The translations under genes and the position numbers were made by a program. DNA of 64,000 nt. Source: Pseudomonas sp. WS 5079 (lineage in GTDB: Bacteria; Pseudomonadota; Gammaproteobacteria; Pseudomonadales; Pseudomonadaceae). Location: NCBI RefSeq assembly GCF_012985465.1, contig NZ_JAAQWN010000013.1, positions 98,299 through 162,298 on the forward strand. Direction: 5' to 3'. The notes beneath the pieces were generated by a model. That model saw only the letters and a program-made list of their open reading frames with translations. It was not told where the DNA came from and made no database searches. Below, in pieces: positions 1-12,120 of the stretch (within the stretch, counting starts at the first letter, position 1; each line of letters starts with the position of its first letter).

Positions 1-1042
1 TAAGCACCTGAACGTGAAGATTTCGCGCGCCAAGCTCGAATCGCTGGTTGAAGACCTGGTTCAACGCACCATCGAGCCTTGCCGCATCGCCCTGAAAGAT
101 TCGGGTATCGACGTTGGCTCGATCAACGACGTGATCCTGGTCGGTGGTCAGACCCGTATGCCGCTGGTGCAGCAGAAGGTCACCGAGTTCTTCGGTAAAG
201 AAGCGCGTAAAGACGTCAACCCGGACGAAGCAGTTGCCATGGGTGCTGCCATCCAAGGTGCGGTACTGGCCGGTGACGTGAAGGACGTGCTGCTGCTGGA
301 CGTCAGCCCGCTGACCCTGGGTATCGAAACCATGGGCGGCGTGATGACCGCGCTGATCGAGAAAAACACCACGATTCCTACCAAGAAATCGCAAGTGTTC
401 TCGACTGCCGATGACAACCAGGGCGCCGTGACCATTCACGTGCTGCAAGGTGAGCGTAAGCAGGCCGCGCAGAACAAGTCCCTGGGCAAGTTCGACCTGG
501 CCGAGATTCCACCAGCTCCACGTGGCGTGCCACAGATTGAAGTGACCTTCGACATCGACGCCAACGGCATTCTGCACGTAGGCGCCAAGGACAAGGCTAC
601 TGGCAAGACTCAGTCGATCGTGATCAAGGCCAACTCCGGCCTGTCCGAGGAAGAAATTCAGCAGATGATTAACGATGCTGAAAAGAACGCCGAGGAAGAT
701 CGCAAGTTCGAAGAGCTGGCCGCTGCCCGTAACCAGGGTGATGCGCTGGTTCACTCGACTCGCAAAATGATCGCTGATGCTGGCGAAAAAGTGACTGCTG
801 AAGAGAAGACCGCAATCGAAGCCGCCGTGGTTGCCCTGGAAGCCGCTGTTAAAGGCGACGACAAGGCAACCATCGACGCCAAGGTTGAGGAACTGTCGAA
901 AGTCTCCGCGCCGGTCGCTCAGAAGATGTACGCCGAGCAGGACCCGCAAGGTGACGCTGCGGCGCAACAGGCAGAGCCTGAAGCCAAGCACGACGACATT
1001 GTCGATGCTGACTTCGAAGAAGTTGACGACCAGAAGAAGTAA
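1..1042 (+). CDS. dnaK: DnaK chaperone (Hsp70), 3' part only
   Basis: This is the C-terminal part of the Hsp70 chaperone DnaK; the gene starts upstream of the window and the reading frame enters at base 2. About 346 of the roughly 640 residues usual for DnaK are present. Visible are the end of the nucleotide-binding domain (VGGQTRMP, NPDEAVAMGAA), the interdomain linker DVLLLDVSPLTLGIET, the beta-sandwich peptide-binding domain, the helical lid, and the acidic tail DADFEEVDD. DnaK refolds proteins with DnaJ, which follows 316 bases downstream on the same strand, and GrpE. Only the 5' truncation by the window edge is unusual. Confidence 0.98.
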   Translation, partial: KHLNVKISRAKLESLVEDLVQRTIEPCRIALKDSGIDVGSINDVILVGGQTRMPLVQQKVTEFFGKEARKDVNPDEAVAMGAAIQGAVLAGDVKDVLLLDVSPLTLGIETMGGVMTALIEKNTTIPTKKSQVFSTADDNQGAVTIHVLQGERKQAAQNKSLGKFDLAEIPPAPRGVPQIEVTFDIDANGILHVGAKDKATGKTQSIVIKANSGLSEEEIQQMINDAEKNAEEDRKFEELAAARNQGDALVHSTRKMIADAGEKVTAEEKTAIEAAVVALEAAVKGDDKATIDAKVEELSKVSAPVAQKMYAEQDPQGDAAAQQAEPEAKHDDIVDADFEEVDDQKK

Positions 1043-1358
1043 CTTGGTCGCCCGGTTGACCGCTATCAAGCGGTGACTGGTAGGATGTCGCCGCGCGGGA
1101 GCTTGCTCCCGCGTTGGCGTGTCTGGGGTACGGGAATTTTTACAGCATGCGACAAGGTTCGGATGCTGGCGGTGTGATCGGGAATGCTCCTGCTTTGCGA
1201 TCAACAGTCACCGCGTTTTTAGCTGGGTCTCGGCTGAGAGCAGTAAAGACCAGGATCGTTGAATTTGACGTGAGTTGGGTCCGGGCCTGTATTGGGGCTC
1301 AACGAGTTTGGCAGGCTCAGGAGGGTTTTGCCGAACGTCCTTAAGAGTGCAAAGACTT
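1043..1358 (+). other. dnaK-dnaJ intergenic gap
   Basis: This 316-base gap contains no supported gene. It holds a perfect 9-bp hairpin at 1094-1113 (CGCGGGAGC, TT, GCTCCCGCG), which resembles a short REP-like stem with no T-run after it, and a smaller stem (ACCGCT/AGCGGT) near 1059-1075. An in-frame extension of dnaJ upstream to 1275 exists but does not look like DnaJ. No convincing sigma-70 or sigma-32 promoter was found by eye, so dnaJ may be read through from dnaK. Confidence 0.6.
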
Positions 1359-2483
1359 ATGGCAAAGCGTGACTATTACGAAGTGTTGGGTGTGGAGCGC
1401 GGCTCCAGCGAGGCGGACCTGAAGAAGGCCTATCGTCGCCTGGCGATGAAGCATCACCCGGACCGTAATCCGGATAGCAAAGAATCCGAAGAAATGTTCA
1501 AAGAGGCCAATGAGGCCTACGAATGCCTGTGTGATCCGAACAAGCGTGCCGCCTACGACCAGTACGGCCATGCCGGTGTCGATCCAAGCATGGGTGGCGG
1601 CGGTGCCGGTTTTGGCGGGCAGAACTTCTCCGACATCTTCGGAGATGTTTTCAGCGACTTCTTTGGTGGCGGTCGCGGCGGTCAGCGCGGCGGTGCTCAG
1701 CGCGGCAGCGACTTGCGCTACACCCTGGAGCTGAACCTGGAAGAAGCCGTGCGCGGCACCAGCGTCAACATCCGTGTACCGACGCTGGTCAACTGCAAGC
1801 CGTGCGATGGTTCGGGCGCCAAGAAGGGCTCTTCGCCGATCACTTGCCCAACCTGTGGCGGTATTGGTCAGGTGCGCATGCAGCAGGGTTTCTTCTCTGT
1901 GCAGCAAACCTGCCCGCGCTGCCATGGTCAGGGCAAAATCATTTCCGATCCGTGCGATTCCTGCCACGGCGAAGGGCGTGTCGAAGAGTACAAGACCCTG
2001 TCGGTGAAAGTGCCTGCGGGTGTTGATACCGGTGACCGCATCCGCTTGTCCGGTGAAGGCGAGGCGGGTACACAGGGTGGTCCGACGGGCGACCTGTATG
2101 TGGTGATCAATGTGCGCGAGCACGCGATCTTCCAGCGTGACGGCAAGCACCTGTTCTGCGAAGTGCCGATCAGCTTTGTCGATGCGGCCCTGGGTGGCGA
2201 GCTGGAGATTCCGACCCTCGAAGGTCGGGTCAAGCTGAAGATCCCCGAGGGGACACAGACCGGCAAGCAGTTCCGGATCCGTGGCAAGGGTGTGGCGCCG
2301 GTGCGCGGCGGTGGTGCGGGCGACTTGATGTGCCGTGTGGCCGTCGAAACCCCGGTCAACCTGGATCGTCGCCAGCGTGAGTTGCTCGAAGAGCTGCGCG
2401 GCTCGCTGGCCGGTGATGGCTCCCATTCGCCCAAGACTGCTGGCTGGTTCGAAGGCGTGAAGCGCTTCTTCGGCGACCTGTAA
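1359..2483 (+). CDS. dnaJ: DnaJ co-chaperone (Hsp40)
   Basis: DnaJ, 374 residues, stimulates the DnaK ATPase and delivers unfolded clients. The start at 1359 gives MAKRDYYEVLG, the canonical DnaJ N terminus; the 28 residues that could be added upstream are not DnaJ-like. Domains in order: J-domain with the HPD motif at residues 33-35, a Gly/Phe-rich linker (about 75-115), four zinc-binding CxxCxGxG repeats (CKPCDGSG, CPTCGGIG, CPRCHGQG, CDSCHGEG; about 145-205), then the C-terminal client-binding domains. The ribosome-binding site is weak (AAGAG, 11 bases upstream). dapB follows after 10 bases. Confidence 0.97.
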   Translation: MAKRDYYEVLGVERGSSEADLKKAYRRLAMKHHPDRNPDSKESEEMFKEANEAYECLCDPNKRAAYDQYGHAGVDPSMGGGGAGFGGQNFSDIFGDVFSDFFGGGRGGQRGGAQRGSDLRYTLELNLEEAVRGTSVNIRVPTLVNCKPCDGSGAKKGSSPITCPTCGGIGQVRMQQGFFSVQQTCPRCHGQGKIISDPCDSCHGEGRVEEYKTLSVKVPAGVDTGDRIRLSGEGEAGTQGGPTGDLYVVINVREHAIFQRDGKHLFCEVPISFVDAALGGELEIPTLEGRVKLKIPEGTQTGKQFRIRGKGVAPVRGGGAGDLMCRVAVETPVNLDRRQRELLEELRGSLAGDGSHSPKTAGWFEGVKRFFGDL

Positions 2484-2493
2484 GGACGTGGAT

Positions 2494-3300
2494 ATGCGAC
2501 GTATAGCAGTGATGGGCGCCGCCGGGCGTATGGGCAAGAACCTGGTGGAGGCGGTGCAGCAGCGTTCGCCTCTGTCGGGGCTGACTGCGGCAATCGTACG
2601 CCCCGGCAGTACGCTGATCGGCGCCGATGCTGGCGAGTTGGCTGCGCTGGGGCGGATCGGTGTGGCGCTGTCCGGCAGCCTGGAGCAAGTGGCTGATGAA
2701 TTCGATGTGTTGATCGATTTCACCCTGCCCGAAGTGATGCTGAAAAACCTGGCGTTCTGCCGCAAGGCGGGCAAGGCCATGGTCATTGGCACCACCGGCC
2801 TGAATGCCGAGCAGAAGCAGTTGCTCGTCGCGGCGGGCAAGGACATTCCTATCGTGTTTGCCGCCAACTTCAGTGTGGGCGTCAACCTGTCGCTGAAGTT
2901 GCTCGACATGGCTGCACGGGTGCTGGGTGATGATGCGGATATCGAGATCATCGAGGCCCATCACCGGCACAAGGTCGATGCGCCATCGGGGACCGCCATG
3001 CGCATGGGTGAAGTGATTGCCGATGCGTTGGGGCGCGATCTGTCGAAAGTCGCGGTGTATGGTCGCGAGGGGCATACCGGTGTTCGCGAGCGCGAGACCA
3101 TTGGCTTTGCCACTGTGCGCGGCGGTGACGTGGTCGGTGATCACACGGTGCTGTTTGCTGCCGAAGGTGAGCGCCTGGAGATCACCCACAAGGCCTCCAG
3201 CCGCATGACTTTCGCCAAGGGCGCAGTGCGTGCGGCATTGTGGCTGGAGGGGCGCGAAGCGGGCCTCTATGACATGCAAGATGTGCTGGATCTGCGTTAA
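2494..3300 (+). CDS. dapB: 4-hydroxy-tetrahydrodipicolinate reductase
   Basis: DapB, 268 residues, is the NAD(P)H-dependent reductase of the lysine/meso-diaminopimelate pathway in the cytoplasm. The N-terminal Rossmann motif is VMGAAGRMG; the catalytic and substrate region EAHHRHKVDAPSGTA (about 155-170) is typical. The ATG at 2494 is preferred over the in-frame GTG at 2488 because AAGGA at 2482-2486 sits 7 bases before the ATG but only 1 before the GTG. It lies 10 bases after dnaJ and may share its transcript. A hairpin terminator follows. Confidence 0.97.
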   Translation: MRRIAVMGAAGRMGKNLVEAVQQRSPLSGLTAAIVRPGSTLIGADAGELAALGRIGVALSGSLEQVADEFDVLIDFTLPEVMLKNLAFCRKAGKAMVIGTTGLNAEQKQLLVAAGKDIPIVFAANFSVGVNLSLKLLDMAARVLGDDADIEIIEAHHRHKVDAPSGTAMRMGEVIADALGRDLSKVAVYGREGHTGVRERETIGFATVRGGDVVGDHTVLFAAEGERLEITHKASSRMTFAKGAVRAALWLEGREAGLYDMQDVLDLR

Positions 3301-3313
3301 TCAGTAGCAAAAA

Positions 3314-3346
3314 GGGGCCCCGGGTATTACTCTAGGGCCCGTTTTT
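3314..3346 (+). terminator. Hairpin terminator after dapB
   Basis: Inverted GGGCCC arms at 3315-3320 and 3335-3340 are followed by GTTTTT. This is a short but GC-rich intrinsic terminator candidate immediately after the dapB stop. Confidence 0.55.
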
Positions 3347-3476
3347 ACCCGCTAAGCGACGTCCTGTCGCATTCTCCTGCCTTTTCGGCTCATTAGCGGT
3401 GGACCAAAAAAGCCTTTTTCTGTAAGCTACAGCTTTAGTGTGTCCACTAAAAGCGCGCAGAATAATTCAGTGAAGA

Positions 3477-3513
3477 AGCGGGGTGACGTGTCCATACGTC
3501 ACTCCGCTTTTTT
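3477..3513 (+). terminator. Strong terminator in the carA leader (candidate attenuator)
   Basis: A 13-bp stem (3477-3489 with 3496-3508, one G-U pair, loop GTCCAT) is followed by six T's at 3508-3513. It ends 45 bases before the carA start and is the second terminator between dapB and carA, so it does not simply end the dapB message. The position fits a transcription attenuator in the carAB leader. A pyrimidine or arginine signal is plausible for this operon, but the sequence alone does not show what is sensed. Confidence 0.7.
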
Positions 3514-3558
3514 ACAACCTGCGATCGCCCTTTCAGGCTTTATTTACGGGAGGTCTTC

Positions 3559-4695
3559 TTGACTAAGCCAGCCATACTCGCCCTTGCTGATGGCAGCATT
3601 TTTCGCGGCGAAGCCATTGGAGCCGACGGTCAGACCGTTGGAGAGGTGGTGTTCAACACCGCCATGACCGGCTATCAGGAAATCCTTACCGATCCTTCCT
3701 ACGCCCAACAGATCGTTACCCTGACCTATCCGCACATCGGCAACACCGGTACCACACCGGAAGACGTCGAGTCTGATCGTGTCTGGTCGGCTGGTCTGGT
3801 GATTCGTGATCTGCCACTGGTTGCGAGCAACTGGCGTAACACGATGTCTCTGTCCGATTACCTGAAAGCCAACAACGTGGTGGCAATCGCTGGTATCGAC
3901 ACGCGCCGCCTCACGCGCATCCTGCGTGAAAAAGGCTCGCAAAACGGCTGCATCATGGCCGGTGACAATATTTCCGAAGAAGCTGCGATTGCTGCAGCGC
4001 AGGGCTTCCCTGGCCTGAAAGGCATGGACCTGGCGAAAGTTGTCAGCACCAAAGAGAAGTACGAGTGGCGCTCCACTGTCTGGGACTTGAAGACCGACAG
4101 CCACGCGACTATCGAAGCCAGCGAGCTGCCGTACCACGTCGTGGCCTACGACTACGGCATCAAGTACAACATCCTGCGCATGCTGGTCGAGCGCGGTTGC
4201 CGCGTAACCGTGGTGCCGGCGCAAACCCCGGCCGCCGACGTACTGGCCCTGCAACCGGATGGCGTGTTCCTGTCCAACGGCCCGGGTGACCCGGAGCCAT
4301 GCGACTACGCCATCAAGGCCATCAAGCAAGTGCTGGACACCGAGATCCCGGTATTCGGTATCTGCCTCGGTCACCAACTGCTGGCCCTGGCCTCCGGCGC
4401 CAAGACCCTGAAAATGGGCCATGGCCATCACGGTGCCAACCACCCGGTACAAGACCTGGATACGGGCGTGGTGATGATCACCAGCCAGAACCACGGTTTT
4501 GCGGTGGATGAAGCTACCTTGCCGGCCAATGTGCGTGCCATTCACAAGTCGCTGTTCGACGGTTCCCTGCAGGGTATCGAGCGCACCGACAAGAGCGCGT
4601 TCAGCTTCCAGGGCCACCCTGAAGCGAGCCCGGGCCCGAACGACGTAGCGCCGCTGTTCGACCGTTTCATCAATGAGATGGCCAAGCGACGCTGA
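3559..4695 (+). CDS. carA: Carbamoyl-phosphate synthase small subunit (glutaminase)
   Basis: CarA, 378 residues, hydrolyses glutamine and passes ammonia to CarB for carbamoyl phosphate, the precursor of arginine and pyrimidines. The class I amidotransferase triad is visible: Cys269 in GICLGHQ, and His353 and Glu355 in QGHPEASPG. The start is a rare TTG at 3559, supported by GGGAGG five bases upstream and by the family N terminus MTKPAILALADGS. carB follows after 105 bases. A strong terminator just upstream suggests attenuation. Confidence 0.97.
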   Translation: MTKPAILALADGSIFRGEAIGADGQTVGEVVFNTAMTGYQEILTDPSYAQQIVTLTYPHIGNTGTTPEDVESDRVWSAGLVIRDLPLVASNWRNTMSLSDYLKANNVVAIAGIDTRRLTRILREKGSQNGCIMAGDNISEEAAIAAAQGFPGLKGMDLAKVVSTKEKYEWRSTVWDLKTDSHATIEASELPYHVVAYDYGIKYNILRMLVERGCRVTVVPAQTPAADVLALQPDGVFLSNGPGDPEPCDYAIKAIKQVLDTEIPVFGICLGHQLLALASGAKTLKMGHGHHGANHPVQDLDTGVVMITSQNHGFAVDEATLPANVRAIHKSLFDGSLQGIERTDKSAFSFQGHPEASPGPNDVAPLFDRFINEMAKRR

Positions 4696-4800
4696 CTGAG
4701 TGGCTTGCGGGCGGCCCCGAATTTCGGTGGCCTCCGCAGGCTCTTCAAAGATTGTTCAAGACGGCTTGCCGACTGACCTGCGGATTTGAGTGACAAACCC

Positions 4801-8018
<3,218 letters not shown>

Positions 8019-8022
<4 letters not shown>

Positions 8023-8495
8023 TCAAATACCCTATGACTGTCCAGGGCGCCAAGGCCCTGGAAGAGGAGCACGCCCACCTGACCAAGGTCGTACGTCCAA
8101 AGCTGAGCCAGGACATCGGTACGGCCCGTGAGTTGGGTGACTTGAAGGAAAACGCCGAATACCACGCTGCCCGTGAGCAGCAAGGTATGGTCGAGGCGCG
8201 GATCCGTGATATCGAAGGGCGCATGCAGAATGCGGTCATCATCGATGTCACGACCATTCCGAAGACCGGCAAGGTGATTTTTGGCACGACTGTGGAAATC
8301 GCCAACGTCGAGACGGATGAAAGCGTGACTTACCATATCGTGGGTGAGGACGAGGCTGACTTCAAACTCGGCAAGATCTCCGTCGGTTCGCCGCTGGCCC
8401 GTGCCTTGATCGCCAAGGAAGAGGGTGACGTGGTCGCCGTCAAGACGCCTGGTGGCGTGATCGAGTACGAGATTGTCGAAGTTCGTCACATCTGA
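8019..8495 (+). CDS. greA: Transcript cleavage factor GreA
   Basis: GreA, 158 residues, enters the RNA polymerase secondary channel and triggers cleavage of backtracked transcripts. The N-terminal coiled coil carries the acidic tip region (ARELGDLKENAEYHAAREQQ, about residues 30-50) and the C-terminal FKBP-like domain ends with GVIEYEIVEVRH. Length is normal. It overlaps carB by four bases. A perfect 9-bp hairpin follows its stop within six bases. Confidence 0.97.
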
Positions 8496-8500
8496 AGGAC

Positions 8501-8523
8501 GGCGCCCGCTTCCCGCGGGCGCC
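8501..8523 (+). terminator. Perfect 9-bp hairpin after greA
   Basis: GGCGCCCGC at 8501-8509 pairs exactly with GCGGGCGCC at 8515-8523, with loop TTCCC. There is no T-run; the ATG of the next gene follows immediately at 8524. It may be a weak terminator or a structure that limits translation of the next gene. Confidence 0.5.
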
Positions 8524-8928
8524 ATGCTTTGGCAGCTGGCCCAGATGCTCTGGGTTGGCGGCCTGTGGCTGTTACACCTGGGTGTATTGCCGGTACTGGG
8601 CATGATTGGCCTGGCGCCGTTGCTGATCGATGAGATCGGCGGATTATTGAGTGCGCTGCTGGTGGGATTTGCGGCGGCGTGCGTGACTCTCCAGGCATTG
8701 GTGCTGGTCAAGGCCGAGGGCTTGGGGAGTTTGTGGCGGGATATGCGCGGGCAACTGCTGTTGATGGCGCTGTATGCGTGCGCAATGTATTGCGTGGTGC
8801 GCATATTGCTGCCGGAAGCGTTGCGCTGGCAGCTGTTCAGCTATCTTGTGCTAGGGTTTTCTGGCTTGGTGCTGGTGGCACAACCTGCGCCGGGATGGAG
8901 TGGCAGGGCGCGCGAAGCACGCCCGTGA
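8524..8928 (+). CDS. Small integral membrane protein (DUF4149/TMEM205-like)
   Basis: A 134-residue inner-membrane protein of unknown function. About four hydrophobic segments are visible, starting with LWVGGLWLLHLGVLPVLG, a pattern of the DUF4149 (TMEM205-like) family. The start is uncertain: the ATG at 8524 has no ribosome-binding site because a 9-bp hairpin occupies 8501-8523, and the only in-frame alternative is a TTG at 8473 inside greA (151 residues). The gene ends eight bases from the convergent yhbY. The same gene sits after greA in other pseudomonads, as I recall. Confidence 0.75.
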   Translation: MLWQLAQMLWVGGLWLLHLGVLPVLGMIGLAPLLIDEIGGLLSALLVGFAAACVTLQALVLVKAEGLGSLWRDMRGQLLLMALYACAMYCVVRILLPEALRWQLFSYLVLGFSGLVLVAQPAPGWSGRAREARP

Positions 8929-8936
8929 CCCTTGTA

Positions 8937-9245
8937 TCATTTGAAGCGGTGAACGTTCGACAATTGCTTGTTGGCGCTGAAATTCTTGCGATACAGCAGC
9001 GCCATCTTGCCGATGACCTGAACCAGGTCCGCCTTGCCCACCTTGCACAGTTCTGCAATGGCGGCCAGGCGCGCTTCGCGATCGAGGATATTGACCTTGA
9101 TCTTGATCAGCTCGTGATCGCCTAATGCGCGTTCAAGTTCGGCTAACACACCTTCAGTCAAACCGTTGTCAGCCACGATCAAAACTGGTTTCAGATGGTG
9201 GCCAATGGATTTGTACTGTTTCTTCTGCTCTTGAGTGAGCGGCAT
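8937..9245 (-). CDS. yhbY: CRS1/YhbY-domain ribosome-associated RNA-binding protein
   Basis: YhbY, 102 residues, is one CRS1-YhbY domain that binds RNA and associates with the pre-50S ribosomal subunit. The typical start MPLTQEQKKQYKSIGHHLKPV, the central GLTEGVLAELERAL helix and the IGKMALLYR region are present. It is transcribed divergently from rlmE, a 23S rRNA methyltransferase, across 105 bases. This fits a shared role in large-subunit assembly. Confidence 0.93.
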   Translation of the reverse strand: MPLTQEQKKQYKSIGHHLKPVLIVADNGLTEGVLAELERALGDHELIKIKVNILDREARLAAIAELCKVGKADLVQVIGKMALLYRKNFSANKQLSNVHRFK

Positions 9246-9350
9246 AATCTGACCCCTGCGTCTGATCTTGTAAAAAGCGGCGGCCAGTTTACCCGAGCGA
9301 GTCCGGGACCGCCCAGTTAATCACGACCCGTTTTATTTTCGAGGTGGCCC

Positions 9351-10001
9351 GTGGCCCGTTCCAAAACTAGCCTTAACTGGCTTAAAGAGCATTTCAACGA
9401 TCCTTACGTCAAAAAGGCGCAAAAGGATGGCTACCGTTCCCGGGCCAGCTACAAGCTGCTGGAGATCCAGGAAAAGGACCGGTTGATCCGTCCAGGCATG
9501 AGCGTAATCGATCTTGGCGCAGCCCCAGGTGGCTGGTCCCAGGTGACCAGTCGTCTGATTGGTGGGCAAGGCCGGTTGATCGCTTCCGATATCCTGGAGA
9601 TGGACAGCATCCCTGATGTGACCTTCGTCCATGGCGACTTTACCCGCGATGACGTGTTGGCACAGATCCTCGAGGCTGTCGGAAATTCGCAGGTAGACCT
9701 TGTGATTTCGGATATGGCCCCCAATATGAGTGGATTACCAGCCGTGGATATGCCACGCGCCATGTTCCTGTGCGAATTGGCACTGGATCTGGCAGGAAGG
9801 GTTCTGCGTCCGGGTGGTGATTTTCTGGTCAAGGTCTTCCTTGGGGAAGGTTTTGACGAGTACCACAAGAACATGCGCAAGCTGTTCGACAAGGTGCAGA
9901 CCCGCAAGCCTGACTCATCGAGGGACAGGTCTCGCGAGCAGTATTTGCTGGGCCGCGGTTACCGCGGTGTCGAAGGCGCTGCCAGTGATGAGCGTCTTTA
10001 A
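9351..10001 (+). CDS. rlmE: 23S rRNA (uridine-2'-O)-methyltransferase RlmE (FtsJ/RrmJ)
   Basis: RlmE, 216 residues, methylates the 2'-O of U2552 in 23S rRNA late in 50S assembly (E. coli numbering). The SAM-binding motif GAAPGGWSQV, the aspartate in SDMAPNMSG and the lysine in GGDFLVKVFLGEG are visible parts of the K-D-K-E methyltransferase family. The start is a GTG at 9351 with GAGGTG four bases upstream. The C terminus runs a little past the common end of the family. ftsH follows after 191 bases, the same order as in E. coli. Confidence 0.96.
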   Translation: MARSKTSLNWLKEHFNDPYVKKAQKDGYRSRASYKLLEIQEKDRLIRPGMSVIDLGAAPGGWSQVTSRLIGGQGRLIASDILEMDSIPDVTFVHGDFTRDDVLAQILEAVGNSQVDLVISDMAPNMSGLPAVDMPRAMFLCELALDLAGRVLRPGGDFLVKVFLGEGFDEYHKNMRKLFDKVQTRKPDSSRDRSREQYLLGRGYRGVEGAASDERL

Positions 10002-10192
10002 AGGTTTTAAGGGAGTCGATAGGTTTTTTTATATCGCTTTCGTCACGAAGCTTTACGAATATTGTGTAGTCAAAGTTTCACAAAGGGTTACAGACGGCGC
10101 CTGCCAGAGTTGTAGGTAATGTAGTAAGTTAGGCCGGTGAATATCATGCGAAGCGCGCGCCAGTAGCGGAGCTTGCTTCAGAGGGTAGTTAA

Positions 10193-12112
10193 TTGAACGA
10201 TATGGCAAAGAATCTGATCCTGTGGTTGATCATCGCGGCTGTCCTGGTGACGGTGATGAACAACTTCTCCAGCCCTAACGAGCCGCAGACCCTCAACTAT
10301 TCCGACTTCATCCAGCAAGTTAAGGATGGCAAGGTCGAGCGCGTAGCGGTTGATGGCTACGTGATCACCGGCAAGCGCAACGATGGCGACAGCTTCAAGA
10401 CCATCCGTCCGGCGATCCAGGACAATGGCCTGATCGGCGACCTGGTGGACAACAAGGTGGTCGTCGAGGGCAAGCAGCCTGAGCAGCAGAGCATCTGGAC
10501 CCAGTTGCTGGTAGCCAGCTTCCCGATCCTGGTGATTATTGCCGTGTTCATGTTCTTCATGCGCCAGATGCAAGGTGGTGCAGGGGGCAAGGGCGGGCCG
10601 ATGAGCTTCGGCAAGAGCAAGGCACGCCTGCTTTCCGAAGACCAGGTAAAAACCACCCTGGCTGACGTTGCCGGTTGCGACGAAGCCAAGGAAGAAGTCG
10701 GCGAGTTGGTCGAGTTCCTGCGCGACCCAGGCAAGTTCCAGCGCTTGGGTGGCCGTATTCCTCGCGGCGTACTGATGGTTGGTCCTCCGGGTACCGGTAA
10801 AACCCTGCTCGCCAAGGCGATTGCCGGCGAAGCCAAGGTGCCGTTCTTCACCATTTCCGGTTCCGACTTCGTCGAGATGTTCGTCGGTGTAGGCGCCAGC
10901 CGTGTGCGTGACATGTTCGAGCAGGCCAAGAAGCACGCGCCATGCATTATCTTCATCGATGAAATCGACGCTGTCGGTCGCCATCGTGGTGCTGGCATGG
11001 GCGGTGGTCATGATGAGCGTGAGCAGACCCTCAACCAGTTGCTGGTGGAGATGGACGGCTTTGAAATGAACGACGGCATCATCGTGATTGCCGCCACCAA
11101 CCGTCCTGACGTACTTGACCCGGCGCTGCTGCGTCCGGGCCGTTTCGACCGCCAGGTGGTGGTTGGCTTGCCGGATATCCGTGGCCGCGAGCAGATTCTC
11201 AAGGTCCATATGCGCAAAGTGCCAATGGGCGATGACGTGGCGCCGGGCGTGATTGCCCGTGGTACTCCTGGTTTCTCCGGTGCCGACCTGGCCAACCTGG
11301 TGAACGAGGCCTCGCTGTTCGCTGCCCGTACCGGCAAGCGCATCGTCGAGATGAAAGAGTTCGAGCTGGCCAAGGACAAGATCATGATGGGCGCTGAGCG
11401 CAAATCCATGGTCATGTCCGAAAAAGAGAAACAGAACACCGCTTATCACGAAGCCGGTCATGCCATTGTCGGTCGCGTTGTGCCTGAGCATGACCCGGTC
11501 TACAAGGTGTCGATCATTCCTCGTGGTCGGGCGTTGGGTGTCACCATGTTCCTGCCGGAAGAGGATCGTTACAGCCTCTCCAAGCGTGCCCTGATCAGCC
11601 AGATCTGCTCGCTGTACGGCGGCCGTATCGCTGAAGAGATGACTCTGGGCTTCGACGGTGTAACCACCGGCGCGTCCAACGACATCATGCGTGCCAGCCA
11701 GATTGCGCGGAACATGGTCACCAAGTGGGGTCTTTCGGAAAAACTCGGCCCGCTGATGTATGCCGAGGAAGAAGGCGAAGTATTCCTGGGGCGTGGTGGC
11801 GGCGGTCAAAGTGCCAGCTTCTCCGGCGAGACTGCCAAGCTGATCGACTCTGAAGTGCGCAGCATCATTGACCAGTGCTACGGCACGGCCAAGCAGATCC
11901 TTACCGATAACCGTGACAAGCTCGACGCCATGGCTGATGCCCTGATGAAGTACGAGACTATTGATGCCGAGCAGATCGACGACATCATGGCTGGCCGTAC
12001 TCCTCGCGAGCCTCGTGATTGGGAAGGTGGTTCGGGTACTTCTGGCACACCGCCAGTGGTACAGAATGAGCGCCCGGAAAACCCAATCGGCGGCCCGGCT
12101 GCCGACCTTTAA
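10193..12112 (+). CDS. ftsH: ATP-dependent zinc metalloprotease FtsH
   Basis: FtsH, 639 residues, is the membrane-anchored AAA+ protease that degrades unassembled membrane proteins and regulators such as LpxC and sigma-32. Features: two membrane segments (about 5-22 and 102-123) flanking a periplasmic loop, Walker A GPPGTGKT at 197-204, Walker B IIFIDEID near 252-259, and the zinc site HEAGH at 419-423. A TTG at 10193 lies seven bases after GAGGG and is preferred; the ATG at 10202 (MAKNLIL) is the alternative. folP follows after eight bases. Confidence 0.97.
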   Translation: MNDMAKNLILWLIIAAVLVTVMNNFSSPNEPQTLNYSDFIQQVKDGKVERVAVDGYVITGKRNDGDSFKTIRPAIQDNGLIGDLVDNKVVVEGKQPEQQSIWTQLLVASFPILVIIAVFMFFMRQMQGGAGGKGGPMSFGKSKARLLSEDQVKTTLADVAGCDEAKEEVGELVEFLRDPGKFQRLGGRIPRGVLMVGPPGTGKTLLAKAIAGEAKVPFFTISGSDFVEMFVGVGASRVRDMFEQAKKHAPCIIFIDEIDAVGRHRGAGMGGGHDEREQTLNQLLVEMDGFEMNDGIIVIAATNRPDVLDPALLRPGRFDRQVVVGLPDIRGREQILKVHMRKVPMGDDVAPGVIARGTPGFSGADLANLVNEASLFAARTGKRIVEMKEFELAKDKIMMGAERKSMVMSEKEKQNTAYHEAGHAIVGRVVPEHDPVYKVSIIPRGRALGVTMFLPEEDRYSLSKRALISQICSLYGGRIAEEMTLGFDGVTTGASNDIMRASQIARNMVTKWGLSEKLGPLMYAEEEGEVFLGRGGGGQSASFSGETAKLIDSEVRSIIDQCYGTAKQILTDNRDKLDAMADALMKYETIDAEQIDDIMAGRTPREPRDWEGGSGTSGTPPVVQNERPENPIGGPAADL

Positions 12113-12120
12113 GGCTTGAA

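Noticed and set aside
1114..1344. 76-codon frame in the dnaK-dnaJ gap
   Set aside because: No ribosome-binding site, no recognisable pattern, and it ends just before dnaJ.
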